This document shows, piece after piece, positions 6,344-13,859 of a DNA stretch of 64,000 nt. Source of the stretch: Candidatus Uhrbacteria bacterium (GTDB taxonomy: Bacteria > Patescibacteriota > Patescibacteriia > 2-12-FULL-60-25); NCBI GenBank assembly GCA_020850575.1, contig JADZEJ010000002.1:1-64000 (forward strand), written 5' to 3'. A model generated the notes under the pieces. That model worked only from the letters and a program-made list of their open reading frames with translations. It ran no database searches and was not told the origin of the DNA. Numbering within the stretch: position 1 is the stretch's first letter; every line of letters starts with the position of its first letter. The translations under genes were made by a program, and so were the position numbers.

Positions 6344-9300
6344 TTAATTCCTTTTTCTTGTTCCAATATTTTATGAGTGATCATTTGTTTGCTTTTATTT
6401 TGGTTTAGAATGGCGTACAGAGTCGGTACTACGAAGAGAGTAAAGAAGGAAGACATCATTAAACCAAAAATCATAGCTCCACCGAGTGCTCGCCACGTGT
6501 CATTTGATAATGTGATCGGGAGAATGCCTAAAATCGTACAAATTGAAGTGATAAAGATTGCTTCTAAACGTGAGCGACCTGCATCGATAATGGCTTCGAT
6601 GAAAGGAATGCCGAATTTTATATTCAAGTTTATTTTATCAACCAGAATGATGGCATTTTTTACTACAATTCCAAATAAGGCAACGATTCCGATTAATCCA
6701 GGGAATGAGAGATAGATACCAGTTATTGCAAGTCCTGAGAACACACCGATTAAGGCTAGTGGGATCGTAGCAAGTACTAAGATAGATTGACGGAATGAAT
6801 TGAATTGAACGATCATGGTTGAAATGATCAGTAAACTGGCGATTATCATCGCACGGAGAATAGACAAGACAGATTCATTATTTTGTTCATTTTGACCGCC
6901 AAAACTGATCGTGTAGTTATTTGGTAAGGTATATTTTTCTTTCAGTTCTTTTTGGAAGGATGCAACGACATCAGCTGGACGATGTTTTGCATCAACATCT
7001 GAAGTTAATTGGATTGTACGTTTGCGATTGATACGGGTAATGGTATCAACGCTTGGTTCAAGAGTAATTTTAGCGACATCTTTTAAAAATACAGGCTGAT
7101 GACGTGCATTCAGTACTTGTAAATTTTGAATGGCGTCCAGATTTGGAATACGATCTTTTTCAAAACGAGCTTGAACTTTAATTTCTTTTCCGTCACGAAT
7201 AACCGTCGTTATTTCTGAGCTTGAGATCGCTGTGCGCAAAACCGAACCAACAGAAGCGGCATTTAATTGATAGAGTTCAAGACGTTTTGGATCAAGGGTG
7301 AAGGTGTATGCAGCCGGGGAGCTTTTGAGTGAAATTGAAGAATTATACACGCCAGGGATCGCATCTAATATGGGTTTAAGATCTTTCGCAATTTTATCTA
7401 GTTGTTGCAAGTCTTCACCGGTAATTTGCGCGTCAAAGTCGGCGCCTGCTGGTGGTCCGCCAGCAGGAGAATTAACAGTTATTTTTGCTGTGGCAATATC
7501 AGCTAATTGCTGACGCATGTCGGAAGAAATCTCGTACGATTTTTTTGGACGCTCTTTTTCTGGTACTAAATGCACAGTAATTGATGCGAGATGGCTCGCT
7601 GATGATCCTCCTCCATTTCCATTTGCGCTTGATACGCCCACCAATGTTGAATAACTCACCACATATGGCATTTTCATGACACGTTCTTCAACAGTGCGAG
7701 TAATTTTATCGGTTTCAGTTAAACTGAGACCAGTTGGTCCTTCGATATTCACGTAGAGTAATTCTGAATCTGCGGCAGGGAAGAATTCCGTTTTGACGAT
7801 GCCTGTTATTGGCAGTGAGACGGCGCCTATAAAGAAGAGAGAGACGATGCTAAGCGTAATGAATTTATTTTTCCGTGTTGATAAAATCCACGACATGATG
7901 CGGCCGTAAATCGGTAACAACATGTCGAATTTAATTACGCCATGCATGATACGTGAGATTACATTTGAATCATGATGGCTCTGTTGCAGGAGTTTTTTCT
8001 TGATGAGATCGTCATCGATCCATTCTCTTTCGGTTAATTCAGCCGCCGCGGTTAAAGAGGTCTTACCACCACGGACATACCAGATTACTATTGAGATAAG
8101 TATTATTACAGCTAAGGCTGCGATTACCATTCCGATAAGTGTTTTACTCGCAACTCCGAAACCAGTGATTACAACAAGAATGAGACATTGAATTGCAAAT
8201 AATCCCTTGGTTAAACGGATTCGTTCTAAGATAGCTGCCAATGGATGATTAATGAAGAGTGCAATGAATAAGGAGGAGATTAATGTCACCGAAACGGTTA
8301 TTGGAATGGATTTAATATATTCACCGATGATGCCTGAAGCGGATAAGAGAGGAACAAATGCCCATACTGTTGTTAATGTTGTCGTTAAGAGCACGACTTT
8401 AAAGTCATTTAAAACCAACAGCACCGCTTCTTCAGGAGTAAATTTTCCTGAATTGAGGTATTGTTTGGTTGCACTTACGACTACGATAGCATCGTCTACC
8501 AAAAGACCGAGTGACAAGATAAGTGAGAAGAGAGATAAAAAGTTTAAACTTGTGCCCGTCATAAGCATGACGCCGAAGGTGGCGAAGAATACGAGCGGAA
8601 TTGCTAATCCTGCCACTAATGCTTCCTTCAATCCAACAATCAAAAAGAGAACCGTAAACACTAATACTACGGTGAGTAAAAAGTCATGTGTTAATTGATC
8701 AAAGTCTTTTTCAATCCGATCTGCTTGATTCGAAATAACATTATAAGTTGTACCGGCTGGAAGTTTTGAAATCGATTCTTGTAAACGTTTATTGATTTCT
8801 TCAACACTTTCGATGATATTGCCTCCAGTTTTTTTAATCACTTCAATCGTAATACTGTTTTGCGATGGTTGACCCGCTACGCCGAAACGGGATAATACCG
8901 TTTTTTCAATGGCTGTTTCACGTACGGTTGCGATGTCTCCGAGGGTAACAATGGCGCCTTTGTCACTATGAAATACTGGAATTTCTGCTAAGCTTTTCGC
9001 ATCGTAAAAACGAGCATCGGTACGAACCGGAAAATTATATTGTTTTCCTTCAAATGTTCCGCTTGGAATGGCTGTATTGGTGGCACGAATGATGGCATTC
9101 ACTTGATCAAGACTCAAACCATAATAGGTTAATTTACCTGGATCGTATGACACATCGAATTCACGTTCGTCGCCACCTGAAATACGTACGGTACGTACGC
9201 CGGGAATTTTTTCTAATTCATCTTTGATATCGTCAGCATTTTTGCGAAGTGTGAATCCGTCCATCGGACCTGTGAATGAGGCCGTCCAAATAGGCGTATC

Positions 9301-9783
9301 ATCTATGGAAACTTCTTGTACAACCGGTTCTTTCGCATCTGTTGGCAAATTCTTTTTTAGATTGTTCACCGCATCACGCAGTTTACGAAATGAATCGTCT
9401 AGATCCGCTTTCGCATCAAATTCAACGGTCACCGCGGAAAGAGAATTTGATGATTTTGAGGTTACCTTGTTTACATTTTTTAATCCGAAGATACCGGTTT
9501 CTACTTTTTTCGTAACCAGTTCTTCAATATCCGTTGGTGATGCTCCCGGATACGAGGTTATGATGACAGCAATCGGTATTTTGACTTCAGGATTTGATTC
9601 ACGAGGTAATTTCGCAAAAGAATAACTCCCAATCATGGTTAACATGATGATGAGCAAAACTACGACACGAAAATTGGTGACAAAAAAGTTGAGAATACTT
9701 TTACGTAGTTCAGGTTTGAAGCTGAGACGTTCCAGATATAAACGATCCGAAGAACCGTTTTGTTTTGATTGATGTTCTTCCAT
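6340..9783 (-). CDS. RND family efflux pump (AcrB/HAE1-like)
   Basis: This 1147-residue inner-membrane transporter has the duplicated RND layout: TM1, a large external loop, TM2-6, then the same again. The proton-relay aspartates are present in SLGLLVDDAIVV, and the partner lysine in FGIVVKNAIILVDK, so it should be an active proton antiporter. Oddly, about 100 extra residues occur between the two halves (from about residue 530), including two additional hydrophobic segments and a charged stretch before the TM7-equivalent WILSTRKNKF. It follows the membrane fusion protein by 1 nt and belongs to the marR-MFP-RND operon. No outer-membrane channel gene is nearby, which fits a cell without a standard outer membrane. 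Substrate unknown. Confidence 0.92.
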   Translation of the reverse strand: MEEHQSKQNGSSDRLYLERLSFKPELRKSILNFFVTNFRVVVLLIIMLTMIGSYSFAKLPRESNPEVKIPIAVIITSYPGASPTDIEELVTKKVETGIFGLKNVNKVTSKSSNSLSAVTVEFDAKADLDDSFRKLRDAVNNLKKNLPTDAKEPVVQEVSIDDTPIWTASFTGPMDGFTLRKNADDIKDELEKIPGVRTVRISGGDEREFDVSYDPGKLTYYGLSLDQVNAIIRATNTAIPSGTFEGKQYNFPVRTDARFYDAKSLAEIPVFHSDKGAIVTLGDIATVRETAIEKTVLSRFGVAGQPSQNSITIEVIKKTGGNIIESVEEINKRLQESISKLPAGTTYNVISNQADRIEKDFDQLTHDFLLTVVLVFTVLFLIVGLKEALVAGLAIPLVFFATFGVMLMTGTSLNFLSLFSLILSLGLLVDDAIVVVSATKQYLNSGKFTPEEAVLLVLNDFKVVLLTTTLTTVWAFVPLLSASGIIGEYIKSIPITVSVTLISSLFIALFINHPLAAILERIRLTKGLFAIQCLILVVITGFGVASKTLIGMVIAALAVIILISIVIWYVRGGKTSLTAAAELTEREWIDDDLIKKKLLQQSHHDSNVISRIMHGVIKFDMLLPIYGRIMSWILSTRKNKFITLSIVSLFFIGAVSLPITGIVKTEFFPAADSELLYVNIEGPTGLSLTETDKITRTVEERVMKMPYVVSYSTLVGVSSANGNGGGSSASHLASITVHLVPEKERPKKSYEISSDMRQQLADIATAKITVNSPAGGPPAGADFDAQITGEDLQQLDKIAKDLKPILDAIPGVYNSSISLKSSPAAYTFTLDPKRLELYQLNAASVGSVLRTAISSSEITTVIRDGKEIKVQARFEKDRIPNLDAIQNLQVLNARHQPVFLKDVAKITLEPSVDTITRINRKRTIQLTSDVDAKHRPADVVASFQKELKEKYTLPNNYTISFGGQNEQNNESVLSILRAMIIASLLIISTMIVQFNSFRQSILVLATIPLALIGVFSGLAITGIYLSFPGLIGIVALFGIVVKNAIILVDKINLNIKFGIPFIEAIIDAGRSRLEAIFITSICTILGILPITLSNDTWRALGGAMIFGLMMSSFFTLFVVPTLYAILNQNKSKQMITHKILEQEKGIN

Positions 9784-9784
9784 A

Positions 9785-11725
9785 TTATTGAATGATGGTC
9801 ACAATAGAACCTTCAGATGTAAGACGATTGCCATCAATAATGATCATATCGTTAGATTGAACATCTCCTTTTACTTCGGCTGTTTCGCCCATTATGCGTA
9901 TAATTTCTACCTTCACAATGTGAGCTTTTCCATCTTTGACAATGTTAATAAAATTTCCATTTTGAGTTACATCAATTGCGTTTAATGGCAAAAGGATATT
10001 TTGATTGGAAGCTATTTTTTTAAGTGGGACTTTTATATCGAGAATCGAACCGAGAGGGAAGTGTGTGGTATCACTGACATTTGGATGAATTTCAATTTGA
10101 TAGCGACGTGTTGCCGCATCCGCTTGAGGTGAAATACTGATTATGGTTCCACTCGCCACAAAGCTATCGGATGAAATTAATTCGACTTGTTGACCAACTG
10201 CAATCATGGATAAGCTTTCTTGGTCGATAAAAAATGTCGCTTTTAATCGATCAGGCGTTCCGACGGTTGCAAGAATTTGTCCTTGGCTAACTGTGTCGCC
10301 ATTAGAAACATTTTTACTAATTACAACACCTGTGATCGGAGAAATTGCACGATGCGCGTCTGTTACATTTTGTAAAGCAATAATGGCATTATTATATTGA
10401 ATTTCAGCCAAATTTACTTGAGAGTTCGCTGAACTTATTTGTCCGCTGGTACGAGATTTGGTTGAAACTAATTGATTGTTTGCACTTTGAACCGAATAGC
10501 CTGCCACGTCTATTTGTGAGAGATTACTCGCTTTTAAGTTGGCAACACTTTGAGCTGCACTCTGTTCTTGTTGCTGAGCAATTTCATATGCTTTTTTTAA
10601 GCCGTCTAAGATCGAATCATTATTTAAACCGGTGTTTGTTATGCTTTGTTTTGCTTGGTTTAATTGTGTTAAAGCTCCATTCATTTGCGCTTGATAGCCA
10701 ATTATTTGTGTTTGGATTTGTGCTAATGTGGTTTGAGGTAATTGGCTTGAAGGAATTGTTTTATCAAGCATATGACGGGTTGCGTCTGTTAATTCCTTTG
10801 TTTTGTTTATCAGAGAAGTGGCCGCTTCAATTTGAGTTGAGAAATCCGGAAAATTTGTTTTACGATATGTATTTAGAGCCTGAATCGCATCAATATATTT
10901 TTGATGAGCAATTTGAGAAGATTGTGAATCAAGTGCACCTAATTGATCGCGATAGGCTAACATGCCGCCTTTGTCTGTTTCGACACCTGTGGCTACATTA
11001 ATTGAAGCGATAACAGCGCCACTCGTATCAACAGCTGTGTTAATACTCACTTTGGTGTTAGCATCAGTGTCTTTGACGCTTTGTACTGAAACTTTTTGAC
11101 GATTTTCTAACGCTATTCGAGATTGTTCTGTTGCAATTTTTGCTGTTTCTAAGGCGAGTCCTGCTGATTTGAGGTTTTCATCCGTTGTTATTTTGAGATT
11201 TTGTTGGGCAGTCGTGCTTTGGTTTGCCGCAATTTCAGCTTGGTTTATATCGCGATTTGCAGTTTGTAATACGGTTGCATAGCTATTGCGAGATAACTGC
11301 AACGAGACTAATGCTTGTTGCACGGCTGCTTCTGCTTGTTTTACTTGGTTTGCACTAAAACCCGAAGCTCCACTTGTGCCGTTTGAGGTAATGTCGTCAA
11401 TCTTTACGAGATCCTGACCAAGAGTCACTTTGTCACCAATATTAAACTTGAGATTGGAAGCGGTTCCGTTCGTTTTGGCTATTACTATCGCTTCATTTTC
11501 AGATACGATTGTTCCCGGATAGACTACGTTTTCGATAGACTCACGACTATCATTGGCGGTACGTACGTGGACAGGAATGGCTGGTATTTGAGTAGGTTTT
11601 GATTCTGTTATTGCTTCGGTTTTTTGTAATTTCGTTGCGGCAAAACCGATGCCACAAAGTCCGATAATACCGATAGTGATGAGTCCGATAGCGCGAACAA
11701 CGTTTCGTGATAGGATAGTAGTCAT
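9785..11725 (-). CDS. membrane fusion protein (HlyD/AcrA-like) of the RND pump
   Basis: The 646-residue adaptor has an N-terminal hydrophobic helix (GLITIGIIGLCGIGFAAT). A split biotinyl-lipoyl domain follows (IAKTNGTASNLKFNIGDKV, paired later with ISPITGVVISKNVSNGD). Beyond the second half are beta-barrel and membrane-proximal segments (QQVELISSDSF, DAATRRYQIEI). Between the two lipoyl halves lies an exceptionally long alpha-helical hairpin of about 330 residues rich in Ala, Gln and Asn; AcrA is only about 400 residues in all. A long hairpin would allow the adaptor to bridge a thick wall layer. It lies 1 nt upstream of the pump gene and 9 nt after the marR gene. Confidence 0.9.
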   Translation of the reverse strand: MTTILSRNVVRAIGLITIGIIGLCGIGFAATKLQKTEAITESKPTQIPAIPVHVRTANDSRESIENVVYPGTIVSENEAIVIAKTNGTASNLKFNIGDKVTLGQDLVKIDDITSNGTSGASGFSANQVKQAEAAVQQALVSLQLSRNSYATVLQTANRDINQAEIAANQSTTAQQNLKITTDENLKSAGLALETAKIATEQSRIALENRQKVSVQSVKDTDANTKVSINTAVDTSGAVIASINVATGVETDKGGMLAYRDQLGALDSQSSQIAHQKYIDAIQALNTYRKTNFPDFSTQIEAATSLINKTKELTDATRHMLDKTIPSSQLPQTTLAQIQTQIIGYQAQMNGALTQLNQAKQSITNTGLNNDSILDGLKKAYEIAQQQEQSAAQSVANLKASNLSQIDVAGYSVQSANNQLVSTKSRTSGQISSANSQVNLAEIQYNNAIIALQNVTDAHRAISPITGVVISKNVSNGDTVSQGQILATVGTPDRLKATFFIDQESLSMIAVGQQVELISSDSFVASGTIISISPQADAATRRYQIEIHPNVSDTTHFPLGSILDIKVPLKKIASNQNILLPLNAIDVTQNGNFINIVKDGKAHIVKVEIIRIMGETAEVKGDVQSNDMIIIDGNRLTSEGSIVTIIQ

Positions 11726-11734
11726 AATATGAGG

Positions 11735-12193
11735 TTACTTGGTTATTCTTGATGAAGATTCTATTTTTTTATTGATGATTTCTAGAATGTTTATGATGTG
11801 CTCCCAGTCTTTTTGTGGAATTGAGTTTTCAAACTCTGCGATTTTCCATTCAAATATTTTCAGTAGAGCATGAGCTTGATTACGTCCTTTTTCAGTCAGT
11901 GTTATGAAGTTATGGCGCTGATCGGAATCAGGTTGTGGTTTTTCGTGAATAATAAGTCCTGCTTTTTTTAAGGTTATAAGACGTTGGCTGAGGTTTGATT
12001 TGGAGCAATCGGTTGCCTTAATTAGTTCACTAGGCGTTGCTTTGTTTATACGACTAAGAATCATTAAGATTTTTCCTGTTGACATGGTTAGATTGTGGGG
12101 AGTAAAAATATTTTTCTCAGCGGTATTTTCTAATGCATGAACAAGTTTAATGAGACGGATTATGGCTTTATGTGAAAAGCAGTTTTGATGCAT
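11735..12193 (-). CDS. MarR family regulator of the RND operon
   Basis: This 152-residue protein is a winged-helix MarR regulator: KATPSELIKATDCSKSNLSQ is the helix-turn-helix and KPQPDSDQRHNFITLTEKG is the wing. It is the first gene of the efflux operon, and a perfect 18-bp palindrome lies between its -35 and -10 boxes. Autorepression released by a pump substrate is the likely logic, as in MexR-type systems. The cysteines at the N-terminus (HQNCFSHK) and in the recognition region (TDCSKSN) could make it redox-sensitive, which is speculative. The start ATG is 11 nt from the -10 box. Confidence 0.9.
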   Translation of the reverse strand: MHQNCFSHKAIIRLIKLVHALENTAEKNIFTPHNLTMSTGKILMILSRINKATPSELIKATDCSKSNLSQRLITLKKAGLIIHEKPQPDSDQRHNFITLTEKGRNQAHALLKIFEWKIAEFENSIPQKDWEHIINILEIINKKIESSSRITK

Positions 12194-12203
12194 ACTAAAA
12201 GGT

Positions 12204-12234
12204 TAGTTTATGCATAAACTATTTTCTTTGTCAA
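12204..12234 (-). promoter_or_regulatory. promoter and operator of the efflux operon
   Basis: On the minus strand TTGACA (12234-12229) and TAAACT (12210-12205) are separated by 18 nt. The perfect palindrome TAGTTTATGCATAAACTA (12204-12221) fills the spacer and the -10 box. A MarR dimer bound here would exclude RNA polymerase. The ATG follows 11 nt after the -10, so the leader is only a few bases. Confidence 0.8.
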
Positions 12235-12315
12235 GAGTTATGAATCCGTTTTATTGATTTATTGCTGCGGTCTTGCTCTATTTGAGACGATTCGATACTA
12301 TTCCGCTACCTTCGT

Positions 12316-12406
12316 GGAGAGATACCCAAGTGGTTGAAGGGGCGGGATTGCTAATCCTGTAGGAGGGTCAAACCTCGCGAGGGTTCGAATCCCTCTCTCT
12401 CCGCCA
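12316..12406 (+). tRNA. tRNA-Ser (anticodon GCU), CCA encoded
   Basis: The acceptor stem GGAGAGA/TCTCTCC is perfect, discriminator G and CCA follow. The loop TTGCTAA flanked by CGGGA/TCCTG gives anticodon GCT, which reads serine AGC/AGU. The long variable arm is the class II type typical of serine. Confidence 0.95.
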
Positions 12407-12433
12407 TGACAATTTAGTATCGGATGACTAAAG

Positions 12434-12456
12434 AACCCGCTTGAACAACGGGTTTT
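12434..12456 (+). terminator. terminator after tRNA-Ser(GCU)
   Basis: AACCCG and CGGGTT form a 6-bp stem around a 9-nt loop, followed by TT and a T-rich stretch. It lies 27 nt beyond the tRNA. Positions 12457-12567 hold only the promoter region of the next gene. Confidence 0.65.
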
Positions 12457-12567
12457 GTCATTTTGAATATCATTTATTATAATTAATGTATTGTAATGAT
12501 GTTTTGGATGACTACTTAATTTGAATTTATCCATGGGAAATGGGGAGAATGCGTTAAAATATTTGAT

Positions 12568-12909
12568 ATGATGGTACATGAAATGAAGCTACAACCAGAT
12601 CCCTTTGAAGTGGTAAAAAATGGCACTAAAATTATTGAATCGCGCCTTTTTGATGAGAAGCGTCAGCTAATACAGTTAGGCGATCAAATTCTCTTTAGAA
12701 ACACAATCAATTTGAATGAAACACTGTTAGTCAGAGTTGATGGATTGCTGAGATATCCAACTTTTTCCGCTATGTTCAGTGATTTTTCGGCAGCTTCTTT
12801 TGGTGGAGAATCGAAAAGTGCACTCGAGGAGCAGATATACAGTTTTTATTCCAAAGAAGATGAAGCAAAATATGGAGTTTTAGGGATTCGGATTTTAAAA
12901 ATTTCGTAA
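12568..12909 (+). CDS. ASCH domain protein
   Basis: The 113-residue product matches ASCH-type small proteins: HEMKLQPDPFEVVKNGTK followed by IESRLFDEKRQLIQLGDQI, the GxKxxExR core that forms a predicted RNA-binding cleft. The C-terminal part (EEQIYSFYSKEDEAKYG) carries the usual helix and final strand. Such proteins are proposed to bind RNA or act on modified nucleosides; the role here is unknown. TAAAAT lies 7 nt before the first ATG (12568) and 10 nt before a second ATG (12571), so either start is possible. Confidence 0.85.
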   Translation: MMVHEMKLQPDPFEVVKNGTKIIESRLFDEKRQLIQLGDQILFRNTINLNETLLVRVDGLLRYPTFSAMFSDFSAASFGGESKSALEEQIYSFYSKEDEAKYGVLGIRILKIS

Positions 12910-12917
12910 GTTGATAC

Positions 12918-13015
12918 ATGCAAGGGCATGTTGAAGAAGCATTAATTTTATATAAATCAATTTTTGGTGGTGAGTTTGGAAATTATACAGTTTGCAGATA
13001 TTGTAAGCGCTGAAT
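12918..13015 (+). pseudogene. remnant of a VOC/PhnB-like gene
   Basis: A short frame beginning at the ATG at 12918 encodes GHVEEALILYKSIFGGEFGN before stopping within 31 residues. This matches the conserved N-terminal motif of PhnB-like glyoxalase/3-demethylubiquinone-type VOC proteins (EEALxFYKSxFGGEF). The rest of the gene is missing or unrecognisable before the AlkD-like gene begins, so it is most likely a decayed fragment. The match is by eye only. Confidence 0.45.
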
Positions 13016-13099
13016 TTTTGGTTACAGAAAGTGAATCTCGTACTATTTCGAGATAATACGGTATTGAATGGACGATGGAATGCGAGTATCTTCAGTAAG

Positions 13100-13819
13100 A
13101 TGACTCAACTTACCGCATCCTCCTTTCTTTTCCGTCTTCAGTCACTCAGTTCCTCGATTGAGCTTGAAAAAACGCTTCGTTTTTTTAAAACGGGCAAAGG
13201 TCAGTATAGCGAAGACGATATGTTTATCGGGGTCCGTATGGGGGCTATTTTTTCTTTAGCGAAAGAATATGTGGATATGCCACTTTTTGAATTAGAAAAA
13301 CTGTTGCAGGATCCCATTCATGAAGCTCGAGCCGGCGCTTTGAGTATTATGGGAAAAGCAACTCCAAATAAGAAAATGACAGCGGAAAAACTGAAACTAT
13401 TTTACGAGATGTATTTGCGTAATCATATTCATATTAATAATTGGGATTTGGTGGATATGGCCGCATACAAAGTGGTCGGAAGATATTTGTTGGATAAGCC
13501 ACGCACTATTTTATATCAGCTCGTCAAATCAAAGAATATGTGGGAGCGTCGGACGGCGATCGTGAGTACTTGGGCATTCAGCAAACAAGGAGATACGAAA
13601 GACGTATTTATGTTGGCGGAAATGTTATTACAAGATAAAGAAGATCTGCTTCATAAAGCAACGGGTTGGATGTTGAGGTCGGCTGGGTCTAAAGATCAAA
13701 AGGGATTGATTACGTTTTTAGATGCACATGCGGATGTGATGCCGCGCACGATGTTGCGATACAGTCTTGAGAAATTTCCCATGAAAGAACGAATGAAATA
13801 TATGAAAAAGAACGGGTAA
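13100..13819 (+). CDS. DNA alkylation repair protein, AlkD-like
   Basis: This 239-residue HEAT-repeat protein matches the AlkC/AlkD glycosylase superfamily. RFFKTGKGQYSEDDMFIGVR near the N-terminus is the family signature, followed by FELEKLLQDPIHEARAGAL, NNWDLVDMAAYKVVG and WERRTAIVSTWAF. AlkD enzymes remove bulky cationic alkylated bases without flipping them, and the acidic and aromatic residues in NNWDLVD and MWERR are in the expected places. I chose the ATG at 13100, because a TATCTT box lies 7 nt upstream and the preceding in-frame residues look like remnant sequence. The ABC exporter pair follows after about 40 nt with its own promoter. Confidence 0.88.
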   Translation: MTQLTASSFLFRLQSLSSSIELEKTLRFFKTGKGQYSEDDMFIGVRMGAIFSLAKEYVDMPLFELEKLLQDPIHEARAGALSIMGKATPNKKMTAEKLKLFYEMYLRNHIHINNWDLVDMAAYKVVGRYLLDKPRTILYQLVKSKNMWERRTAIVSTWAFSKQGDTKDVFMLAEMLLQDKEDLLHKATGWMLRSAGSKDQKGLITFLDAHADVMPRTMLRYSLEKFPMKERMKYMKKNG

Positions 13820-13822
13820 CTA

Positions 13823-13851
13823 TTGTGCAAATATTCAGTTTTTGTTATACA
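13823..13851 (+). promoter_or_regulatory. promoter of the ABC exporter pair
   Basis: TTGTGC (13823-13828), a 17-nt spacer and TATACA (13846-13851) with an extended TGT in front. The ATG at 13860 follows after 8 nt. Confidence 0.6.
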
Positions 13852-13859
13852 GGGTCATT

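Noticed and set aside
7443-7466. Strong inverted repeat (CCTGCTGG/CCAGCAGG) inside the RND gene
   Set aside because: It is explained by codons for a Pro/Ala/Gly repeat (PAGGPPAG) and has no T-run; probably not regulatory.
10462-11001. 179-codon plus-strand frame opposite the membrane fusion protein
   Set aside because: Shadow of a low-complexity Gln/Ala-rich coding region; no start signal and no family resemblance.
12298-12579. Minus-strand frame of 93 codons across tRNA-Ser
   Set aside because: Covers a tRNA and its terminator; translation resembles tRNA antisense, not a protein family.
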